From assembly GCA_019638635.1 (NCBI GenBank), contig JAHBTM010000004.1:1-64000 (forward strand): a DNA stretch of 64,000 nt. The letters are read 5' to 3'. A program made the translations under genes and the position numbers. The stretch is from Ferruginibacter sp. (GTDB taxonomy: Bacteria; Bacteroidota; Bacteroidia; Chitinophagales; Chitinophagaceae). Below the pieces are notes generated by a model. It had not been told where the DNA came from and did not search any database. It worked only from the letters and a program-made list of their open reading frames with translations. Of the stretch, positions 1 through 7,223 are shown in pieces (positions within the stretch are counted from its first letter, which is position 1; each line of letters opens with the position of its first letter).

Positions 1-36
1 AACATCGTGACTCTTTGGTCTCGAAAATGGGGAGTA

Positions 37-321
37 TTATACTTGAGCGCAGGCAGCACAAGCATATTCTCTTAACGATTCCTCACTATTAACTCCACAA
101 ACTTTTTTATCTCTACATCTCCAATAATCACATAACGCTTTTTTACAATGTTGTACGGTTGGATTGAATAAGCTTGGTGGGAGTCTGTTTATCCATTTCA
201 AGCAGTCAAGCTCAGTCATAGGGTCATTATCTAAGTAAACAACATTAGAACTATTATAATGCTTTACAATTTTATCTTGAATCTCCCTTTCTGAAAGTGT
301 TTTATAGGATGATAAATTCGA
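37..321 (-). pseudogene. Downstream half of an interrupted lipoprotein gene
   Basis: This open stretch is in the same frame as the lipoprotein start at 537 and is separated from it only by a TAA at 322-324. It reads on without another stop for about 94 codons, to a TAA at 37-39. The first internal ATG is at 219, which would give a 60-residue Cys-rich peptide (eight Cys, several near the C-terminus). The residues before that ATG look like ordinary charged protein sequence, so I read the whole as one gene of about 166 codons broken by a nonsense change. A separate short gene starting at 219 is the alternative. Function unknown. Confidence 0.4.
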
Positions 322-537
322 TTACACTAAACCATTTTTATCATAGCTCATAATAGTATCCTTATGTTGGAAAAATAGAAAACTCTTATTTAATTTTTTG
401 TCAGATATCTCATGAATAATGAAGTCATTAAAAAGTCCCCCTGAATATGTAATGATTTCAAATTCTATTACATTTTTCTTTTTACAAGAAGAAAAAGCAC
501 TTATAAATAGAAGTGAAAGCAATATAATATGTTTCAT
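322..537 (-). CDS. Small lipoprotein, probably truncated by an in-frame stop
   Basis: This encodes 71 residues with a typical Bacteroidota lipoprotein signal: a hydrophobic stretch from residue 4, then Ser-Cys at 17-18 followed by a Lys run. The mature part is short and I do not recognise it. The reading frame stays open beyond the stop for another 94 codons (37-321), so this is probably the front half of a longer lipoprotein cut by a nonsense mutation. The base composition is AT-rich like the neighbours. It is the last of a run of minus-strand genes for small secreted proteins. Confidence 0.5.
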   Translation of the reverse strand: MKHIILLSLLFISAFSSCKKKNVIEFEIITYSGGLFNDFIIHEISDKKLNKSFLFFQHKDTIMSYDKNGLV

Positions 538-673
538 AATGGATATTTAAAATGATCACATATAGGCATCAAATATTAGAATGGTTTGAGATTTTGACCT
601 ATAACAAATTAAAAAGTATAAACCTGATTTAAAGGTCATTTAACTCTAGAACCATTAAATAAATATGCTTAAA

Positions 674-1093
674 TCAATTTATTACCTCATATTTATTAAT
701 AATCATTAACGGTGACATTCTTTTACCATCCTCCGTGTTGTTTGAGAGGACGAGTGGAAAAAATGTACAATAAATCTTGATTTTTGCATCAGACAGTTTC
801 ATTAATTCTTTCAATTCTATTTTATTACTGTCTTTAATATTAATCGGGAAATAGTATGACTCTGTATCTATTTTTACATTTACTGAACTTGAAAAGTTTG
901 ATTCAACAATTTCACCTTTTATGATTAAATTACCAATCAATTCTAACTCACTTTCTCTAGTTTTTCCAATACTTTTTATTTCACATACAATTGAAGTATC
1001 TTTTGAAGTTATATTGTTATTTGGTTCTTTTTGTCCATATGAATAAATCACGCCAAACAATAGTGTTAAGAACAGATATAGTTTCTTTTTCAT
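674..1093 (-). CDS. Hypothetical secreted protein, 139 aa
   Basis: A cleavable Sec signal is clear: Lys-rich N-terminus, hydrophobic core of about 15 residues, then an AxA-like site near Tyr-Gly-Gln at 19-21. The mature region of about 118 residues is rich in Ile, Lys, Ser and Glu and has no motif I recognise. The start lies 9 bp downstream of the stop of the papain-like lipoprotein gene (ends 1103), so the two are probably cotranscribed. As a small secreted protein directly after a putative protease it could be an inhibitor or immunity partner, but that is inference from position only. Confidence 0.6.
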   Translation of the reverse strand: MKKKLYLFLTLLFGVIYSYGQKEPNNNITSKDTSIVCEIKSIGKTRESELELIGNLIIKGEIVESNFSSSVNVKIDTESYYFPINIKDSNKIELKELMKLSDAKIKIYCTFFPLVLSNNTEDGKRMSPLMIINKYEVIN

Positions 1094-1102
1094 AATGTTA
1101 TA

Positions 1103-2710
1103 TTATAAAGGTTTACTTTTTCTAATTTGTGTAACTTGATATGTTGAACCTTGAGCATATGGAGTCATTGATTTGCCTGTGATAGTATGATTCGTGTAGT
1201 CAACGTACAATTTATTTAATGAACTTGCCCCTCTAGCGACAGATGATGTAGAGTTATCGTAAAATGTAAAATAATTTCCACCAGAATCTGAGCCCATGCC
1301 AACAATAACTATGAAATGATCAGTGGTATTATCAGTATTAACATTTGGTGAGCCCGCCTCCTTATCAACACCCACAACAACAGGAATAGAATTCGTAATT
1401 GCATAAACAAGGTATGATATTCCTTCATCAAAATTAGATGAATTAACACCCCCGCTTTCAGTGTATATTTGAATAGTTTGGTTCGTATAATAATTAGAAA
1501 GTTTATATCCTGCTAATCTTATTTGCTCTTTACAGTAATCAAAACATTCATCATTAGGTGGTGAAAGTGAACCATAAGGAACAAATTGACTTTTAGGTAT
1601 AATAGGAGAAACATGAGGCCACGGATCAATTAAATGGTTGTAACTTGAATAAGTTGTTTCGTCATATCCAAATAAAGAGTTATTGTCGGGATCATTTGCT
1701 TCTTCTTCTGATTTGTTATCAATATCACCATTTGTTAGCTCTTGTAATGGATTCCACCATGGATAAAACTCAGAGTATGGGCCTGAAGGATCATAACTTG
1801 GATGATCAGGATTTTCGTAATCATTTGAATATGTTGGAACGCCTGAGGAATTTAATCCTGCTGTACCTGCAGGAGCTCCCCAACCACCCTCCCACCACTC
1901 ATTGGGAATATTGTTAGTTGAGGGGTCATCTCCAAAGTAACCGCCACCACCTTCAGGAATTCCATTGGGGTTTTCAGTTCCACCTGAGCCAATCGGCTCA
2001 CAATGAATATGAATCCATGGATTTACTTCTACTGGTAAACCACCCTCGTTGTAAGTAACTACCATACGTATTTCACTAAAACATACAAAGTCATTTTCAA
2101 TAGCTTCAAACAACCATTGTAACGGATGAACATATACAGTACCTCTAAATACTGTTTCAATTTCTGTACTATCCCTGTCATGAATGTTTTTTTCAAAAAA
2201 AGCAAAAAGTGACAAACTTGTCATAATATTTTCTTGAGCTTTTGTAGAATTAGTATTGATTTCAGCTAGAGTTCTTTTGTTATAAAGCCTATAAGAATAA
2301 AAGCTTGGATTATGTTGATATATCACCAAATATGCTGAAACTTCCATGTTTTCTTCATCAACAAACGGAACAAAAAGAACACTTCTTTCTACTTCTTCAA
2401 GTGTGCCTATAGTGTAGGTAGAGTCAAATCTTGTCAAATATTGATTTGGTGTATTAGTTGAAAATACAGTCTTCTCCCATTTAGGATAGCCGTTTATATT
2501 TACAAATTCTACAATATCATTTATAAATCTTTTTTCCTTTTTTAATGATAGTGCGGCGTTTCTAACTAAAGTTGGTGCGTTGTTAAGTTGAAAAAAACGA
2601 TCACTCACTTTTCCCTTTTCAATACCCAATTTATCAGAATAATCAAATTTTTTACAGCCAAACATACAAATAACTAAAGCGAACAGGATATAAATTAATT
2701 TTCTATGCAT
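1103..2710 (-). CDS. Lipoprotein with a C-terminal papain/C39-like cysteine peptidase fold
   Basis: I start it at 2710 rather than at the upstream ATG (2785), because the 2710 start gives a clean lipoprotein signal with Cys after Met-Phe-Gly near residue 19. The product is about 535 residues. The middle (about residues 245-370) is low-complexity, rich in Gly, Pro, Asn, Trp and Tyr. The last 140 residues look like a papain-fold domain of the C39 type: a Cys pair (CFDYC) at about 399-403, a Pro-Val-Val-Val-Gly-Val strand, a His in DHFIVIVG near 475 and an Asp in TFYDN near 495. That order (Cys, His, Asp/Asn) fits a cysteine peptidase. Activity and substrate are unknown. The gene lies among orphan secreted proteins. 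Confidence 0.6.
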   Translation of the reverse strand: MHRKLIYILFALVICMFGCKKFDYSDKLGIEKGKVSDRFFQLNNAPTLVRNAALSLKKEKRFINDIVEFVNINGYPKWEKTVFSTNTPNQYLTRFDSTYTIGTLEEVERSVLFVPFVDEENMEVSAYLVIYQHNPSFYSYRLYNKRTLAEINTNSTKAQENIMTSLSLFAFFEKNIHDRDSTEIETVFRGTVYVHPLQWLFEAIENDFVCFSEIRMVVTYNEGGLPVEVNPWIHIHCEPIGSGGTENPNGIPEGGGGYFGDDPSTNNIPNEWWEGGWGAPAGTAGLNSSGVPTYSNDYENPDHPSYDPSGPYSEFYPWWNPLQELTNGDIDNKSEEEANDPDNNSLFGYDETTYSSYNHLIDPWPHVSPIIPKSQFVPYGSLSPPNDECFDYCKEQIRLAGYKLSNYYTNQTIQIYTESGGVNSSNFDEGISYLVYAITNSIPVVVGVDKEAGSPNVNTDNTTDHFIVIVGMGSDSGGNYFTFYDNSTSSVARGASSLNKLYVDYTNHTITGKSMTPYAQGSTYQVTQIRKSKPL

Positions 2711-2841
2711 AACGTAAATTTTATGTTTAGGTTTTAATGAATAAACTTTAAATGTCATGATTTCGTTTTGGTAAAATGGCATCATGAATGTATATAAATT
2801 TTACTTAATAAAAAAAATAAATAACATATGTGCTATTACAC

Positions 2842-3312
2842 CTATAAATTTACTTGAATAAAAGTACAGTCAGCTTTAAAAACTCTGTAAACATTATCAC
2901 GAATTCCACGAATAGAAATATATGGTACCGGGACACAGGGACGCTCCGAAACAAATGGAAACTTTATGTTTAACTTTTTCTCTAGTACATATACAAAAAG
3001 AAAGAAATCAGAGCTATGTAATATAAAAAGTGAATCATTGTTATTTATGTTAAATCCTGCATGTTCCTTTTGAAAATGATTTATCCCATTTAAAAAGAAG
3101 TTATCATTAGTCTCCCTTGTATCATCTGCAAGATTAAAGCGAGAGTTAGGTTTATTTTTTAATCTCTCTTTTAGACTCTTATAGTTCTTAGAAATTTTTG
3201 CTCTGTCATATTTGTAAACCATCAATCCACTCGTCACAAACAAAGAGGTGTCTTGACCCAAACATTTCATTGAAATAGGAAAGAATATAAGAATTATTAA
3301 CCGCATAATCAT
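2842..3312 (-). CDS. Hypothetical secreted protein, 156 aa
   Basis: The N-terminus is a Sec signal with a run of Ile, Leu and Phe, ending near Cys-Leu-Gly-Gln at about residues 17-20. Either of two ATGs (3312 or 3306) could be the start and both keep the signal. The mature part is Lys/Asn-rich with a hydrophobic core around FILHSSDFFLFVYVLEKK and ends in a Cys-containing strand. I recognise no family. It is the first gene of the minus-strand run and lies next to the repeat-rich spacer at 3.3-4.3 kb, so its promoter should be there. Confidence 0.55.
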   Translation of the reverse strand: MIMRLIILIFFPISMKCLGQDTSLFVTSGLMVYKYDRAKISKNYKSLKERLKNKPNSRFNLADDTRETNDNFFLNGINHFQKEHAGFNINNNDSLFILHSSDFFLFVYVLEKKLNIKFPFVSERPCVPVPYISIRGIRDNVYRVFKADCTFIQVNL

Positions 3313-3355
3313 AGTTTAAATATTTTTCCAACAGTCCCCTCTTTCAATTTACCAT

Positions 3356-3553
3356 TTCTTCGTAGCCGAGTCTCAATCAAGGCGTTGTGCGTTTGTTTTT
3401 GACTCGGCGGCATTGGTTTTCCAAACCGTTATGCGGTTGGTCTTCTTGGAACACCAACGGTGGCAAAGAAAAAACCCCTCAGGAACAGCGAGTCCCTCTT
3501 TACTGACTATCTACTCAGATGATAAACCGGGTGGAGGAGACTCGTCTGGGAAG
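3356..3553 (+). repeat. Structured intergenic repeat, left copy of a near-identical inverted pair
   Basis: About 200 bp here reappear almost base for base, in reverse complement, at 26102-26300, with only a handful of differences. The element contains several small inverted repeats (for example CCGAGTC with GACTCGG, and GGTTTTCCAAACC) and a run of A followed by ACCCCTCAGG. Its apparent reading frames are artefacts of the repeat. A copy of the dispersed 115-bp repeat abuts its right end. Confidence 0.85.
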
Positions 3554-3561
3554 AAAGGATT

Positions 3562-3664
3562 CCCTAGGGCCGGCATACCCCCAAGCCCGTTTCAAAGTTC
3601 GGAAAAATGTTGCTTCATGTCAATTCCCCAGATGAGGGTTAAATCGGGTACAAAATTGTATTGT
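3562..3664 (+). repeat. Solo copy of the dispersed CCTAGGGCCG...GCCCGTTT repeat
   Basis: It begins CCTAGGGCCGG, runs through a conserved CCAAGCCCGTTTCAAAG box and a GATGAGGGTTAAATCGGG box, and matches the units of the arrays at 27.8-28.7 kb and 51.0-51.9 kb. It is a single unit without the partner subtype, fused directly to the 200-bp inverted repeat. Confidence 0.8.
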
Positions 3665-3854
3665 TTTATGCTTCAATAAAAGCGATAGGAAACCTGACCA
3701 AATGCTATCACACAAAATGTCGTATTCACTAAACCGATCCCGAAGTGGTGAGATAATGATTTCGTTTAACTTTTATTGATTCGTTTCAAAGCCGATTCAC
3801 ATGAGCTTGTTGCGCACGATGAATATTCGAAATATAGTGAATGCAATCTCCCTT

Positions 3855-3892
3855 TCTTCATAGCCGAGTCTCAATCAAGGCGTTGTGCGTTG
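3855..3892 (+). repeat. Partial copy of the 200-bp inverted-pair repeat
   Basis: The first 35 or so bases of the element at 3356 (TTCTTCATAGCCGAGTCTC and the following GCGTTGTGCGTT) recur here about 500 bp downstream, after which the match stops. Confidence 0.7.
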
Positions 3893-3997
3893 GCTTGTTT
3901 TGCTGTTGGTCTCTTGCTTGCGCGCCTAGTCATACACTCAAGACGCAACAGCGGCATGTGGCTTTTCGTTTTACCGGAACACATACAAATTAACTAT

Positions 3998-4273
3998 GGC
4001 ACGGATACGCTAAGCTGCATAATCTTAGTCGCATATCCGCGCCAGTGTGGTCAACGTTTCTGTCAAACTCACATCCGCCAATTCACAATAATGAAGCATT
4101 GGGATATGACGCATGTTCATCTGCAATATAAAACTTTGCGGAACTATGCTTTATACAATAACATACGGCGAGTGCCACAAAGCCCGCACTCAAGGCTGTC
4201 TGACACTCGCCTTTGAAATAATGAACTGATACGCTACTTTACACAGCCTCAGCCGCATATCCGCGCTAGTTAA
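3998..4273. repeat. Pair of related imperfect palindromes in a gene-free spacer
   Basis: At 3998-4043 a GGC-CGGATA-CGC arm followed by TAAG pairs with CTTAG and GCATATCCGCGCC. At 4225-4273 a second unit has GATACGCT and the same GCATATCCGCGC arm, flanked by AACT and AGTT. Between them, 4169-4213 carries GGCGAGTG paired with CACTCGCC. Together with the repeats to the left this explains the lack of genes between 3313 and 4277. I see no convincing coding sequence here. Confidence 0.6.
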
Positions 4274-4277
4274 ATAC

Positions 4278-4589
4278 TCACACCTGCACCCAAATTCCAT
4301 CATCTTCTTTTATCGGATATGTTTTTAGAAAATATCCTTCCCCACTACAGTTGTAGCCGTTCTTCATGGTGAACTTGTACCGATGCAACGGGCAAACAAT
4401 ATTGCCTAAGGCATCTACATAACCGGCTGATAATTTTCCTCCGGCATGTGGACACTTATCATTAAATGCAAATAACACATCGTTATGCACCGCAATACAA
4501 AGGTGTTTTCCCTTCACCTGAAGCGCCGCGGGATGTTGCTGAAACAACTCCGCACGAGACTCTGCTACCTTATACCATTGTTCCATCAA
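4278..4589 (-). CDS. Rieske [2Fe-2S] ferredoxin-like protein
   Basis: A 103-residue single-domain Rieske protein. Both cluster-binding motifs are present: CPHAGGKL at about 46-53 and CPLHRYKF at about 71-78, giving the Cys-x-His and Cys-x2-His ligands. There is no signal peptide, so it is cytosolic. Its size and lack of a fused catalytic domain fit the stand-alone ferredoxins that resemble the small subunits of nitrite reductase or aromatic dioxygenases. Its start overlaps the hflX stop by 4 bp (ATGA), so the two are translationally coupled. The electron partner is not in the window. Confidence 0.85.
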   Translation of the reverse strand: MMEQWYKVAESRAELFQQHPAALQVKGKHLCIAVHNDVLFAFNDKCPHAGGKLSAGYVDALGNIVCPLHRYKFTMKNGYNCSGEGYFLKTYPIKEDDGIWVQV

Positions 4590-5779
4590 TAAAAATATTC
4601 TGATTTGTATGGATAACGCACCCTGTACATTTCTCGCACGTTGTTTAATATGGTTTGGCGCAACGTATCCACATTCGTTCTTTGCGTGGCGGAGATGAAC
4701 ACACAGTTCCCCTTAGTTTCCTCCACCCAACGCGATTTTAATTCACGCAGTATATCCTGCTTTACATCTTCTTCCAGCCATTCATCAAACGTAACTTGTT
4801 CGTACTGATCCAACTTATTGAATACCGTAATGGTTGGTTTTTCTCCGGCTCCCAATTCAGCCAGGGTTTTGTTCACCACCTGCAACTGCTCCTCATACTG
4901 CGGATGTGAAATATCTACCACATGTATTAATATATCCGCTTCTCGCACTTCATCTAAAGTACTTTTAAAACTCTCCACTAAATGATGGGGTAATTTTCGG
5001 ATAAACCCTACCGTATCACTCAATAAAAAAGGGGTTTGTCCCAACACTACTTTTCTGGTAGTGGTATCCAGTGTGGCAAATAATTTATTCTCAGCTAATA
5101 CTTCACTCTTACTGAGTAATGTCATTAAAGTGGATTTGCCCACATTGGTATATCCCACCAATGCTACGCGTATAAATTCTCCGCGCTCTTTGCGTTGTGT
5201 AAATGCCTGCTTGTCAATTTCGGCTAACCGTTTCCGTAACAAACTGATTTTATCTTTCACCAAACGACGGTCGGTTTCAATTTCCGTTTCACCCGGACCA
5301 CGCGTACCTACACCACCTCCCTGCCGCTCAAGGTGCTTCCACATACCACGCAACCTGGGCAGTATATACTGATACTGTGCCAACTCTACCTGCGTTTTGG
5401 CTTGTGCGGTTTGGGCGCGGCTTGCAAATATGTCGAGGATTAAATCACTACGGTCAATTGTTTTTTTCTTAATCGCATTTTCAATGTTGATGATTTGTGC
5501 CCCGGTAAGTTCATCATCAAAAATCACCAAATCAATATCTCCACGCTTAATAATATAGTCTTTGATTTCCTCCAGCTTACCTTTCCCGAGAAAAGTTTTA
5601 CTATCGGGCCGCTGCATTTTCTGCGTAAACCGTTTAATGGTAACCGCTCCGGCAGTTTCAGCTAAAAACTGTAATTCATCCAGGTATTCCTGTACCTGTT
5701 GTTCGGTTTCATCTTTCTTCACCATACCAACCAGAATGGCGCGCTCCTCTTTTTGTATATGTGCCTTTTTTTCTATCAA
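4586..5779 (-). CDS. hflX: GTPase HflX
   Basis: A 397-residue HflX: an N-terminal domain with the family motif around FLGKGKLEEIK (about 63-73), a linker with GGGVGTRGPGETEIETDRR (about 154-172) and a G domain. The G1 motif GYTNVGKS is at 209-216, G3 DTVGF at 265-269 and G4 NKLD at 321-324. The family binds the 50S subunit and splits stalled or stress-inactivated 70S ribosomes using GTP. It overlaps the downstream Rieske gene by 4 bp and follows the surA terminator, so it should have its own promoter in the 5779-5855 gap. Confidence 0.96.
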   Translation of the reverse strand: MIEKKAHIQKEERAILVGMVKKDETEQQVQEYLDELQFLAETAGAVTIKRFTQKMQRPDSKTFLGKGKLEEIKDYIIKRGDIDLVIFDDELTGAQIINIENAIKKKTIDRSDLILDIFASRAQTAQAKTQVELAQYQYILPRLRGMWKHLERQGGGVGTRGPGETEIETDRRLVKDKISLLRKRLAEIDKQAFTQRKERGEFIRVALVGYTNVGKSTLMTLLSKSEVLAENKLFATLDTTTRKVVLGQTPFLLSDTVGFIRKLPHHLVESFKSTLDEVREADILIHVVDISHPQYEEQLQVVNKTLAELGAGEKPTITVFNKLDQYEQVTFDEWLEEDVKQDILRELKSRWVEETKGNCVFISATQRTNVDTLRQTILNNVREMYRVRYPYKSEYFY

Positions 5780-5810
5780 CTTGTTCCTGTTATGAGGATA
5801 TAAAAATAAA

Positions 5811-5832
5811 GCGTTCCAAATTACCGGAACGC
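5811..5832 (-). terminator. Rho-independent terminator after surA
   Basis: GCGTTCC pairs with GGAACGC around an 8-nt loop. On the minus strand the stem is followed by a T-rich tract (TTTATTTTTAT). It lies 22 bp after the stop of the PPIase gene and ends the rimP-nusA-infB-surA transcript. Confidence 0.75.
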
Positions 5833-5854
5833 CTACAATTCGTTTTATTTCTGA

Positions 5855-7210
5855 TTATTGTTTTGCCGTTTCCTGTGGCAGCCATTTTTGAAGCACTTCA
5901 CAATTATGATATTGCTTATCCACCATGATATGATAGGTTTTCACTTTTTCGGAAAACCATTTATCAAGCGCTTCATCCTTTTTAATTTCCAAAGCCCTCT
6001 GTGCAATCTTGCTGTAATCATCTTTCAGGTTTTCAACATGTGGTTCACTCTTCGATTTAAGATACACAATACGTACACCGCGGCGGCCGCGTTCATCGGT
6101 ATATTCCACGGGTTGAGAAAATTCTCCGGGCCGAAGTGTTGCAATCACCGGAATCATGGATTTATCCAGTTCATCAATCGTTAAAAAAGACCCATTTCGA
6201 CCCATCAGCATACCGGCTGTAAACTTGTGCATATCATCTTCACTGTATCGGGCTACAGCCGTACCAAAATCAATGGTTCCTGCAATAAGCATCGAACGGA
6301 CACTGTCCATTTTTTCCATTCCCGACTTAATCTCCACCTGGGTTACTTTAGGAATTTTCAGGATGTGCCTTACCACAGCCTCATCGCCCATACGGCTTTC
6401 CAGTTTAATGATGTGGTAACCGAAACGGGTTTTAAACGGTTGGCTCACCTGGCCTTCTTTGAGTGTAAATGCTTTCGACAACCAAACCGGATCCAGATCG
6501 CGCTGCGTACGGTTGATTTCATACATTCCGCCACGGTCTTTACTTCCGCCATCTTCCGTGTGCATGTTGGCCAGCACGCCAAAATCTCTTCCGGCTTCTG
6601 CCTGCTTGCGTATATCACTCAATTGTTCAATGGCATACTCTTCCACATCTTTTGATGCTTTGGGGAAGATGATGATTTGCCCGATCTCCAGCTCCGCTTC
6701 ATACAACGGCAAACTATCGATTGGAATTTTATCAAAATATGCCTTCACTTCCTGCGGTGTGATGCGGATACCATCCACAATTTTATTGCGCATGGATTCT
6801 GCCAGTTTTCTTTCCCTAAAACTTTCTTTAAAATCTTCTTTAATCTGATACACAGACCTTCCTGCTACGCGTTCCAGTTCATCTTTTGAACCATAGGCAT
6901 TGATGAACCCCCTGATCTGGTTTTCGATAGATGTTTCCACTTCTTCTTCTGAAACAGGAATAGAATCTTTTTCAGCCTGCAGCACCAATGCTTTCATCCC
7001 CATAGATTGTTCCAGCACCAAACATTCGGCATTTTCGGGTACCGGTACACCTTGTCGCTGCATATCCAGTATGGTATTATCTACATCACTTTGCAGTATC
7101 ACTTTGTTACCTACCACCGCAATGATTTTGTCTGCCACCACTTTATAGGGTTGAGCATACAACATAGTTGCAGCAAGGATAATACACAGGGTTAAAAAAG
7201 ATTGCTTCAT
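5855..7210 (-). CDS. Periplasmic peptidyl-prolyl isomerase, SurA type
   Basis: 451 residues with a Sec signal ending near LYAQ at 18-21. A SurA N-terminal chaperone region is followed by two parvulin (PpiC) repeats, recognisable by the DGGSKDRGGMYE and FKTRFGYHIIKLE segments around residues 210-270 and a second, more divergent one around 275-385. SurA proteins fold outer membrane beta-barrels. It starts 13 bp after infB, so it is the last gene of that operon. The coupling of an envelope chaperone to translation factors is notable but its meaning is not visible here. Confidence 0.88.
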   Translation of the reverse strand: MKQSFLTLCIILAATMLYAQPYKVVADKIIAVVGNKVILQSDVDNTILDMQRQGVPVPENAECLVLEQSMGMKALVLQAEKDSIPVSEEEVETSIENQIRGFINAYGSKDELERVAGRSVYQIKEDFKESFRERKLAESMRNKIVDGIRITPQEVKAYFDKIPIDSLPLYEAELEIGQIIIFPKASKDVEEYAIEQLSDIRKQAEAGRDFGVLANMHTEDGGSKDRGGMYEINRTQRDLDPVWLSKAFTLKEGQVSQPFKTRFGYHIIKLESRMGDEAVVRHILKIPKVTQVEIKSGMEKMDSVRSMLIAGTIDFGTAVARYSEDDMHKFTAGMLMGRNGSFLTIDELDKSMIPVIATLRPGEFSQPVEYTDERGRRGVRIVYLKSKSEPHVENLKDDYSKIAQRALEIKKDEALDKWFSEKVKTYHIMVDKQYHNCEVLQKWLPQETAKQ

Positions 7211-7223
7211 GTGTTCCGTTATC

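Noticed and set aside
3413..3679. Plus-strand 88-codon frame
   Set aside because: It is the translation of the same repeat as 26102-26300, ending in the dispersed 115-bp unit.
3776..4216. Plus-strand 146-codon frame
   Set aside because: It spans a partial repeat copy and palindromes and gives no recognisable domain; the composition looks non-coding.
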